In this document: piece by piece, positions 1 to 9,586 of the stretch
Position numbering within the stretch: position 1 is the stretch's first letter
How the letters are laid out: each line of letters starts with the position of its first letter
Assembly: GCF_002811945.1 (NCBI RefSeq)
Contig: NZ_NPDX01000002.1
Span: 248,001 to 312,000 of the forward strand
Direction: 5' to 3'
Length of the DNA: 64,000 nucleotides
Origin: Leptospira harrisiae
GTDB taxonomy: Bacteria; Spirochaetota; Leptospiria; Leptospirales; Leptospiraceae
The notes under the pieces: model-generated
What the model was told of the DNA's origin: nothing
Seen by the model: the letters and a program-made list of their open reading frames with translations, nothing else
Database searches by the model: none
Program-made: the position numbers and the translations under genes

Positions 1-912
1 ATGAAAAACCTTTCTCTGCTTTTTTACATTTTGATTACAATCAACTTTGTCGCTTGTAAGGAAAAACAAACCTTAAAAGTTGCGGGTTCTGAAACTATGA
101 ACAGTATGATGCGATATTTAGGAACCGAATATGAAAAGGTTAATTCTAATGTTCGTGTAACAGTCGAAGGTGGTGGGTCCGAATCAGGAATTGACAGATT
201 ACGAAAGGGTGAAATCGATATGGCAGTTTCGTCTAGAGATTTAAACCAAGCAGAATTTGATGACCTGCGCAAAACAGGAAACTTGGAAAAAGTGCGTTTG
301 GCTTATGATGGAGTGGCCCTTGTTGTGAATCCAAAAAATACTATCACTAAACTTGACTTGACCCAAACTTCCGATATCTTTTCAGGAAAAATTAAAAATT
401 GGAAAGAAGTTGGTGGAGTCGATGCTCCCATTTCAATAGTAATTCGTAATGATAAATCCGGAACTCAGGATTATTTCCAAAATCATATTCTCAAACGAAA
501 GGATTTGGGTTTGAATGAATTCAATGAATACAAAGCCAATGTTTTTTCAAAAGATGCTAAAATTGTAAAAGACAATGCTGAAATGTCAAAATTCATCCAA
601 GAAAACCCGAATAGCATTGGTTATATGGGAATGGGAACAGCCCTTGTCGACAATAAAGATAAATTAAAGGCACTTGATTACGCAAAAATCAAAAAAGATC
701 CTTTTGTTTCTCCTTCCGTTAGAAACGTATATGACAGAAAATATAAACTTGCCCGTGAATTGTTTATCATTTATAAAACAGACCAAGGTGATAAAATTGA
801 TGCTTTTGTTACTTTCCTGACAAGCGAACAAGGACAAGTTGCGGTTTTACAATCAGGGTATTTAAGAGCTTCACTTCCAGAAGTAGAAGTATCGGCGGAG
901 CCGGTGAAGTAG
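1..912 (+). CDS. PstS-like phosphate-binding lipoprotein
   Basis: Periplasmic solute-binding protein of the PstS/phosphate-binding family, anchored as a lipoprotein: the leader ends in a lipobox with Cys19 (FVAC). The family's oxyanion-binding segments are visible: VAGSETMNSM near residue 27, the GGGSESGIDRLRKGEIDMA region near 57, and RNDKSGTQDYF near 148. At 303 aa it is full length for the family. The ATG is the first base of the window, so its ribosome-binding site and any upstream pst genes are out of view, and no permease or ATPase genes follow. The role in phosphate uptake or sensing is inferred from the family. It converges on the next gene with a 24-nt gap. Confidence 0.85.
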   Translation: MKNLSLLFYILITINFVACKEKQTLKVAGSETMNSMMRYLGTEYEKVNSNVRVTVEGGGSESGIDRLRKGEIDMAVSSRDLNQAEFDDLRKTGNLEKVRLAYDGVALVVNPKNTITKLDLTQTSDIFSGKIKNWKEVGGVDAPISIVIRNDKSGTQDYFQNHILKRKDLGLNEFNEYKANVFSKDAKIVKDNAEMSKFIQENPNSIGYMGMGTALVDNKDKLKALDYAKIKKDPFVSPSVRNVYDRKYKLARELFIIYKTDQGDKIDAFVTFLTSEQGQVAVLQSGYLRASLPEVEVSAEPVK

Positions 913-936
913 TTAGAGACAAATCTTCAGCAACTC

Positions 937-2436
937 TCAGTAAACCAATACTCTGTTATTACTGTAATCTGAAATATACAAACGACCTTGCCGATCGAAA
1001 TGAACGGCAGTAGGTCGGTATAAATTTTGGGGACTCGGCGTACCTATGCTACATGCTCCATTATTGTTGTCAGCGCCACAATTGAGATTTCCAAATTGGC
1101 CGATCACTGCAGAAGCAGTCATTCCAGAGGCCAAATTTGTTTTTGGATAAACCAGTACCCGGTGTCCATTGAGATCGGCTACAAAGAGGTTTTCGCTTTG
1201 GTCTAAAGATACCGCTACTGGATTGTTTAGACCGTTACTTGTCGTTGCGGATGAATTTGAAATAAAGTCAGGTTGGCCATAGACTTTTGTAGCGACGTTA
1301 GAACCTTTTGGATAATAAACAACTCGATTGTTTGATGTATCCGCTATATAGATTCCCCCTAGGTAATCGGAAACCACACCTTGGTTTGAATTGAGGCCAC
1401 TCGCAGAGGTAGTAGCGCCATTACTAACAAAATCTGGTTGTCCATAAACTTCCGTAGCTATGTTTGAATCTTTTGGAAAATAAAGTACACGACTATTACC
1501 AGAATCAGATACATAGAAACCTCCTGCACTATCTAAACTCAATCCAATGGGAGAATAGAAATTCGCTTCCGAAGCAACTCCACCACCTGGCGTAACAAAG
1601 TCAGGAACACCGATCGCACGGTAAGGGACTGTATTTTGATTTCCATAGACTAAAATCCTACGATTAGCATTTGTATCTGATACAAATAGGTTGTTAGATG
1701 TATCGAGTAAAATTCCTCTCGGGTTATTCAATGTGGTGGCAGCAAGTGCTCCTAAGGGGGTACAACTTTGGTTTGTATGTGCATTGGAAATATCACAGGT
1801 AAATATCCCATGTTGTCCATACACTCTTGTGGCGGTTGTTTGTCCTGGTGGATAATACAAAACACGATTGCCACTTGATATATAGACTCCACCTGCAGTA
1901 TCAGTGGTGATATCGTTTGGTCCAGATAAGTTAGTCGCACTTGCTACTGCACCTGCTGTACAACTGGCAGAATTATACAATGCACCACAGTTTAAGTTTC
2001 CGTTTTGTCCGTATACAAGTGATGCAATTAAATCATTAATTTGAATTGTGATTTCGCCCTGCACAACTCCCTTTCTATAGATTGTATAAGTTTGTTTTGC
2101 AGCAGTTGATGTAGGAGTTCCCGATATGGATCCGGTATTTGGGTCTATGAAAAGTCCAGCCGGCAAACTTGGAGACGTGACGACTCCTGATTTAAAACCT
2201 AATCTTGGTAATACGGAAGTAGGTATGGATTTGTAAAAGGTAAAATCGGTGAATCGATACAAATCACCTGTATTGACCACTTGTAACTGACAAAATCCAC
2301 CTTCGATACTAGCTGAGATAATAAGTTGTGGGAAAAAATCCTTGGAGTCGCTATCGCAAGGATTAGATAAGGATGCCATCTGGCAGTTTCCAGAAAAAGA
2401 TAAAACCAATGAAAGGAAAATTAGCCGGGCAAACAT
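937..2436 (-). CDS. NHL-repeat beta-propeller exported protein
   Basis: Exported protein of 499 aa with an N-terminal hydrophobic leader ending around SGNC18, which could be a lipobox. Residues about 85-125 resemble a putative Ig (He_PIG) domain (AGLFIDPNTGSISGTPTS). From about 140 to the end, five to six NHL-type blades repeat the pattern YGQxxF...NxPxGxxxDxxGxxYVxDxxNxRVxxYP. The last blade runs right to the C-terminus. NHL propellers usually bind proteins or ligands. No catalytic residues are evident, so the function is unknown. It is probably cell-surface or periplasmic. Confidence 0.8.
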   Translation of the reverse strand: MFARLIFLSLVLSFSGNCQMASLSNPCDSDSKDFFPQLIISASIEGGFCQLQVVNTGDLYRFTDFTFYKSIPTSVLPRLGFKSGVVTSPSLPAGLFIDPNTGSISGTPTSTAAKQTYTIYRKGVVQGEITIQINDLIASLVYGQNGNLNCGALYNSASCTAGAVASATNLSGPNDITTDTAGGVYISSGNRVLYYPPGQTTATRVYGQHGIFTCDISNAHTNQSCTPLGALAATTLNNPRGILLDTSNNLFVSDTNANRRILVYGNQNTVPYRAIGVPDFVTPGGGVASEANFYSPIGLSLDSAGGFYVSDSGNSRVLYFPKDSNIATEVYGQPDFVSNGATTSASGLNSNQGVVSDYLGGIYIADTSNNRVVYYPKGSNVATKVYGQPDFISNSSATTSNGLNNPVAVSLDQSENLFVADLNGHRVLVYPKTNLASGMTASAVIGQFGNLNCGADNNNGACSIGTPSPQNLYRPTAVHFDRQGRLYISDYSNNRVLVY

Positions 2437-2513
2437 CTATTTAAGAAATAGATTCTAACAGAAGGTTCCTGGCAATTTATATTTTGATTTAACTCCTTTG
2501 GAAATAAATTTCC

Positions 2514-3035
2514 CTAAAGAGTAGAATCAGCTCCTTCTAGTTTTGCCACATAAGGTAGGTTACGGTACCTGCCTTTGTAGTCCAAACCATAACCTACAAG
2601 AAATTCATCTTCTATGATAAAACCAGGATAATGTACGGGAATATGGGGATTGGCTTTTGATTTTTTCCAAAATAAAGCTGCTACTCTTAAGTCTTTTGGA
2701 TTTTGTTTTCCGACTTCTTCCAAAAGGTACTCTAAGGTTTGTCCAGTATCAACGATATCTTCAACAAGAAGGATAGATTTATTTTGAACGGATTTTTTTA
2801 ACTCTTTGGTGATTTTTAAACTTCCAGATGTGGTTGTGTCTCCATAAGAAGAGGCTGCCATAAAATCCACTTCGTGTGGGATGGCGATACTCCTACAAAG
2901 GTCGGCAGTGAAGATGAATCCGCCATTTAAGATTCCAATCACAACCAAGTCCTTACTTAAAAAGTCTCGAGAAATTTCTCTTGCGAGTTCGTCTACACGT
3001 TGGTGGATTCTTTCTTCTGAATATAACGGTTTCAT
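2514..3035 (-). CDS. hpt: Hypoxanthine phosphoribosyltransferase
   Basis: Purine-salvage enzyme that transfers phosphoribose from PRPP to hypoxanthine or guanine. The PRPP-binding motif LLVEDIVDTGQTLEYLL is intact, as is the VVIGILNGGFIFTADL loop near the N-terminus. The C-terminal EDEFLVGYGLDYKGRYRNLPYV segment is typical of bacterial HPRTs. I start it at the internal ATG (MKPLYSEERI), which overlaps the stop of the upstream sixA gene as ATGA. The longer reading frame adds 15 residues with no family similarity. The 173-aa length fits the family. Translational coupling to sixA suggests one transcript. Confidence 0.93.
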   Translation of the reverse strand: MKPLYSEERIHQRVDELAREISRDFLSKDLVVIGILNGGFIFTADLCRSIAIPHEVDFMAASSYGDTTTSGSLKITKELKKSVQNKSILLVEDIVDTGQTLEYLLEEVGKQNPKDLRVAALFWKKSKANPHIPVHYPGFIIEDEFLVGYGLDYKGRYRNLPYVAKLEGADSTL

Positions 3036-3544
3036 TCTTTTCCTATCTGCCCCGGGATCCAAAATACCGATAATTGGCAACTGCCCCAGCTAAGATCTTT
3101 CCATGAATCTTTAGAAAAACTCAAGCCGAGAAATGCGGCTGTCGGAAATTTCTGAAAGCGAGAAACCTCTGATTCTCCAAACAGGAGAGAACTTCCCAAT
3201 TCCTCTAACCCTGGGTTGTGCCCAACTAGACAGACGGAACGTACAGCAGGGGAGAGACCTTGGAGTAAAAAAAGTAAGTCCTCCTTTTCCGCATCATAAA
3301 TGGACTCGCGTAACTCTGGTTTTGGAAAACGAAGGATTTCTTTACGAAGGGAAGAATAGGTTTTTAAAGTTCGTTCCGCCGGAGAGACAAAACATTGGTC
3401 AAATTCAAAACGACTTTCTTTTAAGTAATCTCTTAATGCTTTGGATTGTTCTTTCCCTCTACGAGAGAGACTGCGATCCAAATCAGAATCATAAGGTTCA
3501 TCCCATTCTGATTTGGCATGGCGAAGTAAATAGATTTGTTTCAT
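3032..3544 (-). CDS. sixA: SixA-type histidine phosphatase
   Basis: Small histidine-phosphatase-superfamily protein of 170 aa. The catalytic RHG-type motif is RHAKSEW at residues 8-14, and the second histidine lies in LVGHNPGLEEL. Family members such as SixA dephosphorylate phosphohistidine on HPt or PTS proteins. The substrate here is unknown. The stop overlaps the hpt start by 4 nt, so the pair is probably one operon. A two-component system lies just upstream on the chromosome, but a functional link is only a possibility. Confidence 0.85.
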   Translation of the reverse strand: MKQIYLLRHAKSEWDEPYDSDLDRSLSRRGKEQSKALRDYLKESRFEFDQCFVSPAERTLKTYSSLRKEILRFPKPELRESIYDAEKEDLLFLLQGLSPAVRSVCLVGHNPGLEELGSSLLFGESEVSRFQKFPTAAFLGLSFSKDSWKDLSWGSCQLSVFWIPGQIGKE

Positions 3545-3589
3545 AACAATATAGTAATCGAAACAAATGACTGAGAAATCACGAAATGA

Positions 3590-4186
3590 CTATTTTTGTA
3601 TTTCTTTTTCGTATTTGGAAATGAGCTCGTTATTGTTCTTACAAGAAAACTTTGTCCGCATTTGGTTGAGATGGTATTCCACAGTTTTTCTAGACTTCTG
3701 GATACGATCTGCTACTTCGTTTTGAGACAAACCTTGTACGAGTAGGTTTAAAATTTCCATTTGGAATGCTGAAAAAGGAAGTTGTACTTTACTTACACCA
3801 TCGGAAATAAAGGAACCACCTTTCATTACAAGTTCAATGACTTCAGGAAGTTTGGAGATAGGATCTGACTTTAACATATATCCGTCAGCTTTGGCTTTGA
3901 TGGCATCTTCCACATAAACGCGGCTGCCATGTAAAGAAAAGATAATGACTTTTGTTGGTTGGTGTTTTTCTTTTATCTCACGTAATACATCGATACCATT
4001 TCGATCAGGCAAATCGATGTCCAAAACCAAAATATCAATGGGATTCGATTCTAAAAAATGAAACAAATCAGCTGCCGTTCGAAATTCTCCGGCAAGAGAA
4101 AAGAAAGGATTGGATTTCAGGATAGATATGATTCCTTCAGTGACAACGGAATGATCTTCTAAGATGGCAATTTTTACGGATTCCAC
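3590..4186 (-). CDS. NarL/LuxR-family response regulator
   Basis: Two-domain DNA-binding response regulator. The receiver domain starts at VKIAILEDHS and carries the phosphoacceptor Asp in VLDIDLPDRNG (about residue 56 from the chosen start), with a conserved Ser/Thr near VIIFS and Lys in GYMLKSD. A LuxR-type HTH follows (GLSQNEVADRIQKSRKTVEY). The open frame extends to a TTG at 4225, but the GTG at 4186 puts the receiver at the usual distance from the N-terminus and avoids overlap with the divergent kinase gene, so I chose it. The divergent 7TM hybrid kinase is the obvious candidate partner. Confidence 0.85.
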   Translation of the reverse strand: MESVKIAILEDHSVVTEGIISILKSNPFFSLAGEFRTAADLFHFLESNPIDILVLDIDLPDRNGIDVLREIKEKHQPTKVIIFSLHGSRVYVEDAIKAKADGYMLKSDPISKLPEVIELVMKGGSFISDGVSKVQLPFSAFQMEILNLLVQGLSQNEVADRIQKSRKTVEYHLNQMRTKFSCKNNNELISKYEKEIQK

Positions 4187-4192
4187 AGCCTT

Positions 4193-6625
4193 ATGATTCT
4201 CAGAGTATTCTTCGCATCCATCCAAAAATCTTTTTGTGACTTACTTATTTTTTGTAGATATCCCTTAATTTTCTCCCTAGTCTTAGTAGGCACCACCTCC
4301 TGCCGGTTTGACGCCTACCCAACCTTACTCGCAAAAGATGGTGTTTTGGATGTCCAAACTGCAGACTTTTCAGGGGAAACGATAAACCTGACGGGAAATT
4401 GGGAATTTTATTGGAATGAGTTTTTGGACCCCACTATTGAGTTCCCCCAAAGTAAATCCTATCTCAAAGTGGGAGTTCCTTGGTTTTCCCAAGAAAATGA
4501 AGATGGAGAATTGTATCCAAGTTTTGGATATGCTACCTATCGCCTAACGGTCCTTTTGCCAGACAATGCCACCGAAAATGATCCGTTTGCTATTTCGGTT
4601 CCAGTTTTACACAGTGCATATCGAATTTATGTGAATGGTAAGTTGGTTGGTGAAAATGGAACCGTTGCGAAAACCGCAAACCTACACAGGCCTTCGTTTC
4701 ATTCTAAAATCATTCCCCTAAATGGTGTTTCCAAAAAAATTAATTTAGTCATTCATATCTCCAACTTCTCACATAAATACGCCGGGATTCATGGAATCAT
4801 TCGGTTAGGAAAACTTCAGAATATCATTCATATTTGGAATGTTAATTTTACAGTTTCTTGGATCATTATGATCTTTATGTTGTTTCTTTCCATATATCAT
4901 GCGTTAGTTTATTTTATCAATCGTTCGGAAAGAAACGCAATGAGAATGGCGTTTGTATATTTGGGGATTTTAATTCTTTCTTCTACGTTGATTGAAACAA
5001 GAGTCATTTTTAATATTTTTTCAGATGATTATTGTATGTTGTTGTTTCGGTTCTCCCGGATCGGATTTGTTTTGGTTTTATATTTTGGTGGTTACATTGT
5101 TCTGAACATGGCCCAAATGCGTTTTTTTAAACGTATTTTGATTTTGTTGAAACTATATGCATTTAGTTTTTTAGCTGTGGTTCTCTTAACTCCGATTCCC
5201 TATCTTTCAAAAATTTCTTTTTATTTCGAATTTATGTCTGTAGTGTTTGTGTTTTTGGGATTATTTTCAGTATCACTCGCGTTATACTTTCATAGAAAAG
5301 AAAGTAGATTGTATTTTTTTAGTTTGTTATTGGCAATCATCGGTGGTCTTATCGATATTTTTTTAATCGCCAATCCAAATTTTGGATATAGACCATTGGG
5401 ACTTGTTTCCCTATATCTGTTTATTTTTCCTCAAACTTTGGGTGTTACTTTGGGTCTTGTGCGTGTTTATAAACGATCGGAGTCTTTATCAAAGGAATTG
5501 TACAAAAGAAAAGAAGCTCTCGAAAAAAAAGTCAAAGCCCGTACATTGGAACTAGAAAAAGCAAATCGTTGGAAAGCAAACTTTGTTTCCTTGATTTCGC
5601 ATGACTTACGTTCGCCGCTAAATAGTGTAAACCAAATTTTGGATGTTATTGATTTTAGTTTTAGTGAAACAACGGCAGAAGAAAAAAAGAAATTTTTGGA
5701 GATTTGTAAAACAGGTGTCACTCAATCTCTTCGTATGTTGGAACAATTACTGGATGTAAGTCGCTTTGATGCCTTTGGTACAAAACTCATCCAAACTCAA
5801 TTTTCAGTGAATGATTTACTCAATGAAATCATCGAATCGGTGGAACCATTGGCCACTCTCAAAGGAATACGAATTCAAAAAGATACTCCCATCCAAGCGG
5901 AGATCATCGCTGACCGCACCTTGATTGGAGAAGTGTTTAAAAATATCCTTACCAATTCTATTAAGTATTCTTATCTAAATTCGGAAGTATGGGTGGGTGT
6001 ATCCTATAAAGGGAAGTGGCTCTCTGTTGAAATTCGGGATCGCGGTCTTGGAATGAGTGAAGAACAAATTCATAAACTGACTGGTGAGGAAAATATAAAA
6101 AGTATGCCTGGAACCGCTGGTGAACGTGGCACCGGCCTTGGTTTACAATTGTGTACAAGTATATTAGAAGCACACTTTGGAAAACTTCGAATCAAATCCG
6201 TTCTTGGAGTTGGATCTGCTTTTGAAATTTCTTTATCAAAAAGCACAAAATCCGTATTACTTGTGGATGATTCAGGAAACTTTAGATCAGATTTAGCGGA
6301 AGTTATGCGAAGAAATCAGTGGATTGTAATCGAAGCAGGAAATGGAGAAGAGGCATTGTCTCATTTATCAAGGATCACTCCCTCTCTTATCATTACCGAT
6401 TTACATATGCCAGGGATGAATGGAATTTCTTTGATCCACGAGTGGGAAGGTCGTCGTCACAAAAACCAAAAAATTCCTATCATCCTGATTAGTTCCGACG
6501 CTCCACTTTCTGGTGGTGATAAGTTTTTGGAAGACGAAGGACTAGAAACCATTGTTTCTGCATATTATTCCAAAATGTATAAGGCAGAGGATCTCTGCCA
6601 ACAAATCGAATCGATTTTAGAGTAA
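4193..6625 (+). CDS. 7TMR-DISM hybrid histidine kinase with receiver domain
   Basis: Membrane sensor kinase of 810 aa. An N-terminal leader has a possible lipobox at Cys37 (TTSC). Residues about 45-205 form an extracytoplasmic beta-rich 7TMR-DISMED-like domain, followed by seven hydrophobic helices (about 215-430). A short coiled coil leads to HisKA with phospho-acceptor His470 (SLISHDLRSPLN). The HATPase domain has N-box NILTNSIKYS and G-boxes RDRGLGM and GERGTGLGL. A C-terminal receiver carries Asp736 (IITDLHMPGMNG) and a Lys near SKMYK. The ligand of DISM sensors is usually unknown, with sugars proposed. It is divergent from a LuxR-type regulator, and its 3' end overlaps the convergent DUF1569 gene by 9 nt. 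Confidence 0.9.
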   Translation: MILRVFFASIQKSFCDLLIFCRYPLIFSLVLVGTTSCRFDAYPTLLAKDGVLDVQTADFSGETINLTGNWEFYWNEFLDPTIEFPQSKSYLKVGVPWFSQENEDGELYPSFGYATYRLTVLLPDNATENDPFAISVPVLHSAYRIYVNGKLVGENGTVAKTANLHRPSFHSKIIPLNGVSKKINLVIHISNFSHKYAGIHGIIRLGKLQNIIHIWNVNFTVSWIIMIFMLFLSIYHALVYFINRSERNAMRMAFVYLGILILSSTLIETRVIFNIFSDDYCMLLFRFSRIGFVLVLYFGGYIVLNMAQMRFFKRILILLKLYAFSFLAVVLLTPIPYLSKISFYFEFMSVVFVFLGLFSVSLALYFHRKESRLYFFSLLLAIIGGLIDIFLIANPNFGYRPLGLVSLYLFIFPQTLGVTLGLVRVYKRSESLSKELYKRKEALEKKVKARTLELEKANRWKANFVSLISHDLRSPLNSVNQILDVIDFSFSETTAEEKKKFLEICKTGVTQSLRMLEQLLDVSRFDAFGTKLIQTQFSVNDLLNEIIESVEPLATLKGIRIQKDTPIQAEIIADRTLIGEVFKNILTNSIKYSYLNSEVWVGVSYKGKWLSVEIRDRGLGMSEEQIHKLTGEENIKSMPGTAGERGTGLGLQLCTSILEAHFGKLRIKSVLGVGSAFEISLSKSTKSVLLVDDSGNFRSDLAEVMRRNQWIVIEAGNGEEALSHLSRITPSLIITDLHMPGMNGISLIHEWEGRRHKNQKIPIILISSDAPLSGGDKFLEDEGLETIVSAYYSKMYKAEDLCQQIESILE

Positions 6626-7183
6626 CACTCGTTCCATGTGATTTTTAATATGGAGACTATGGGCAACATCATATTCTTCTTTTGTGAGTTCTCCATAAGC
6701 AAAATGTGGTCGTAGCGATGACTCCTTTGTTTTGGAAAAATCATCGATGGCTTTGATGAGCCTTGTGATCCCTGCTTTTAGTTCAGTTGTATTTGTGATT
6801 TCATCTGCTCCAGGAATGGGTTCTTCTAAACCATGGCTCATTTTATTTTTAAAAGCAAATACTGAAAATGCAATTTTACCTATAGAACCTCTGAAGAGAG
6901 TTGATTTCATTTCTGGGTATCCACTTAGCGAATACTCAATGCTTTGAGCACAATGGGCAAAAACTTTTCCAGGACCCCAGTTCCCGGCTATTTGAATCCC
7001 TTTGGGATCGGATTGTAATCCAACAAGTAATACTCGAAGGTCTGCAAGGTCATCGGCTTCTAACCATGGAGATTCTTTTATTGGATTGGATTTGTCTTCA
7101 TCCTGTTTGGATTCACTTTGTAAAGGGAATTGAAGTGCTGTGTATAACAAAGCAGATCGTTTGATAAACTCTTTTCGTTTCAT
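6617..7183 (-). CDS. DUF1569 (DinB-like) protein with signal peptide
   Basis: 188-aa protein whose N-terminus (MKRKEFIKRSALLYTALQF) looks like a Tat- or Sec-type leader with paired basic residues. The body matches the DUF1569/DinB-like fold: GNWGPGKVFAHCAQSIEYSL near residue 67 and FAYGELTKEEYDVAHSLHIKNH at the C-terminus, which supplies the His residues typical of DinB metal sites. No substrate is known. The ATG overlaps the terC stop by one base (TAATG), suggesting co-translation. The 3' end overlaps the convergent kinase gene by 9 nt. Confidence 0.7.
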   Translation of the reverse strand: MKRKEFIKRSALLYTALQFPLQSESKQDEDKSNPIKESPWLEADDLADLRVLLVGLQSDPKGIQIAGNWGPGKVFAHCAQSIEYSLSGYPEMKSTLFRGSIGKIAFSVFAFKNKMSHGLEEPIPGADEITNTTELKAGITRLIKAIDDFSKTKESSLRPHFAYGELTKEEYDVAHSLHIKNHMERVLL

Positions 7184-7923
7184 TAGAATTTTCCTTTTAA
7201 TGCGACTGGTTTTTCTGGTTTGGATCGGAGTTTCATATTTAAGAATTCAACAATCACTGAAAAACACATCGCAAAGTAAATGTATCCTTTCGGAATGTGT
7301 AATCCGAATCCTTCTCCAAGTAATGCCACACCAATCAGAATCAAAAAACTTAAGGCTAAAATTTTGATGGTTGGGTGTCTGTCTACGAAATCGGAAATAC
7401 TTCCACTCGATAATAACATAAATCCTACAGATAAGATAACAGCAGAAACCATCACTCCCAATTGGTCAGTCATTCCCACGGCGGTAATGACTGAGTCCAA
7501 AGAAAATACAATGTCAAGGATCATGATTTGAATGATGATTTTAGTAAAAGAAACTCGTTTTGTCGATCCTTCACCTAACTCAGATTCTCCTTCTAGTTTG
7601 TGATGGATTTCTGTGGTTGACTTGGCAATGAGAAAGAGACCCCCAAAAATCAAAATGAGATCACGGCCACTGATGGATTGATTTAGAATCGTAAAGATGG
7701 GCGTTGTGAGTTTCATGATGAGGGAAAGAGAAAATAATAAAAGGATACGAGTGAACATGGCAAGTAAGAGACCAATTTGCCTTGCTGACTTTTGTTTGGT
7801 TTTTGGAAGTCGAGAAGAAAGGATGGAGATAAAGATGATATTGTCAATGCCTAGGACAATTTCCAAAGCAGTCAGTGTCAATAGTGCAAGCCATACCGAG
7901 GGATCGGAGAGAATTTCTATCAT
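7183..7923 (-). CDS. TerC-family integral membrane protein
   Basis: Polytopic membrane protein of 246 aa in the TerC/Alx family, associated with manganese export or tellurite resistance. Two inverted-repeat halves carry acidic membrane motifs: EIVLGIDNIIFISIL near the N-terminus and DIVFSLDSVITAVGM in the middle. A cytoplasmic loop (KLEGESELGEGSTKR) separates them. A TTG 12 nt upstream would add four residues. I use the ATG because a GGGA sits about 6 nt before it. It is coupled to the downstream DUF1569 gene. Metal specificity cannot be read from sequence. Confidence 0.88.
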   Translation of the reverse strand: MIEILSDPSVWLALLTLTALEIVLGIDNIIFISILSSRLPKTKQKSARQIGLLLAMFTRILLLFSLSLIMKLTTPIFTILNQSISGRDLILIFGGLFLIAKSTTEIHHKLEGESELGEGSTKRVSFTKIIIQIMILDIVFSLDSVITAVGMTDQLGVMVSAVILSVGFMLLSSGSISDFVDRHPTIKILALSFLILIGVALLGEGFGLHIPKGYIYFAMCFSVIVEFLNMKLRSKPEKPVALKGKF

Positions 7924-7993
7924 AACGTATCCCAAACTGATAAAATCAAAAAAGGAATCAATCTAAATCCATAGAACACTTTCCATAAAGAGA

Positions 7994-9433
7994 CTATCTA
8001 CGATAAAAAAACCAACCTTCACATTCTTCCACCAAACGAACACCTTTCCAAAGATCCAAATGTTCTTTGGTTTCTGTGATCCCCCAGGAAAATTCTCTAA
8101 AGGATTTTTGTCCTAGTCCCTTGTCCCAAGTCCTGTTAGAAACCCAAGGATAGTAAATTCCTTCTTTTGTAAATGGAACCAAAGTCCAATCTTTATTGGA
8201 AAAGGCATAAGAATACTTAATGGGCCAGTAAGTCGAAGCTCCTGGAACCTGGGGATCAAATTGGGAAAGACAATTCATTCGGTGGATACGTTTGGTTTCT
8301 CCCTGTTTTATATTTTGATTTAAGGTTGGATACCGATCATTGTAAAAGTAAACTATCCCTAAAAAAACAAAGAATACTGCCACGGAACGAAAGATGGGTA
8401 TGAACCCAGTAATCCGGTAGATTAGGAAAAAAATACAAAATACTAAAAAGTAGAGATAACGAAAGTTTGGTTCTATTTGAAAGATAAATAACGCAACCAC
8501 TGTCAAGATGGGCGAAAGAAATAAAACCAACTCTAAAAATAATTCTTTTCTCTTGATTCGAAATAAAGAAATCAAAATGTATATGGTAATTAAGACAAAA
8601 TACAAATCAAACCATTCTGCAAATATCGGATGTTTGGTGATAGATTCCATCAGACCCGAAACCCAAGAACTTGGATCCTTTAAAATCAATACTTTTGCAG
8701 CTTGGATTCTGTCCATTGTTGGCAGTTCTTTGGAGGTGAAAATTCCAATCCCGCTGAAACGCAATCCTTGTTGCCAAACTTTACCTAAACCAAATCCAAT
8801 AAGTACCAAACCGATGGGATAAATCGATTTTTTTTGCAAACGAACCAGAACATACGCTAATAAAAATGGGGCAATGTGAATGAAGAACCAATACTCGGAT
8901 ATCCAAATGAAAGATAAGATGATTAGGAATCGAAACGTTTGAACTTTATTTTTAGAATCCCAATGATTGATTTCATAAATGGTGTAAGCTGCAAAAATAA
9001 ATACAACAGCGTGGAACCCCGGAAAATAAAACTGTCCAAGGCTATTGGGCAAAACACCGGCTAAGGCTAAAAATCCCAAAGAAAACAAATAAGAAATTTT
9101 ATTGGGAACATCCAGAGCCCTTGCAAAAACATAAGGCATCACAAAATAAAAAAATCCAAATGCCCAATGAAACCAATAAACGGAATTTACGAATGGATAA
9201 ATGAGAATTGAAAGAAGAATTTCTGGAAATAAATTGGAACAAGGAGGAAGGTTCCATCCAAGAACCGCTTTCCATTCACCTGTCCAAAAATCCTGAGAAA
9301 ACAAATAAGGATATAGAATATCGCTATCGGTACCTTCTCCCAAATGGTTTTCATAAATGGCATCAAAAAATAAATGAAAGGTACCAAATAAAATCAATAG
9401 AATTAGGATCGGTTTTATATTTCTCCATTTCAT
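7994..9433 (-). CDS. Polytopic membrane protein of unknown function
   Basis: 479-aa protein with roughly ten hydrophobic segments and a soluble C-terminal tail (from about residue 375). An early acidic stretch (LGEGTDSDILYPYLF) follows the first helix, which resembles the architecture of GT-C glycosyltransferases and related lipid-linked sugar enzymes. I cannot identify a diagnostic DxD motif. The tail is rich in Trp and Tyr (KYSYAFSNKDW, FREFSWG). It lies downstream of the rluA-type gene in the same direction, separated by 153 nt. The function is unassigned. Confidence 0.65.
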   Translation of the reverse strand: MKWRNIKPILILLILFGTFHLFFDAIYENHLGEGTDSDILYPYLFSQDFWTGEWKAVLGWNLPPCSNLFPEILLSILIYPFVNSVYWFHWAFGFFYFVMPYVFARALDVPNKISYLFSLGFLALAGVLPNSLGQFYFPGFHAVVFIFAAYTIYEINHWDSKNKVQTFRFLIILSFIWISEYWFFIHIAPFLLAYVLVRLQKKSIYPIGLVLIGFGLGKVWQQGLRFSGIGIFTSKELPTMDRIQAAKVLILKDPSSWVSGLMESITKHPIFAEWFDLYFVLITIYILISLFRIKRKELFLELVLFLSPILTVVALFIFQIEPNFRYLYFLVFCIFFLIYRITGFIPIFRSVAVFFVFLGIVYFYNDRYPTLNQNIKQGETKRIHRMNCLSQFDPQVPGASTYWPIKYSYAFSNKDWTLVPFTKEGIYYPWVSNRTWDKGLGQKSFREFSWGITETKEHLDLWKGVRLVEECEGWFFYRR

Positions 9434-9586
9434 CGGAATCTCTTAAGTCACCTAAACAAAATTAATCTAAACTCATTCCACAAACTATGCCAAACCGATC
9501 ACGAAACCAAATCCACACTTAAATCTAAACAGATCATTAATCCAAATGGAAATTTCCATCTAATTCCAATGGATTGTAAAAACTGC
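9434..9586. other. Intergenic region with small palindrome
   Basis: This 153-nt gap lies between two leftward genes. It holds a 14-nt perfect palindrome ATGGAAATTTCCAT at 9545-9558, flanked by ATCCA and TGGAT arms. This could be a terminator for the pseudouridine synthase gene or part of the promoter region of the membrane-protein gene. No reading frame of note is present. Confidence 0.4.
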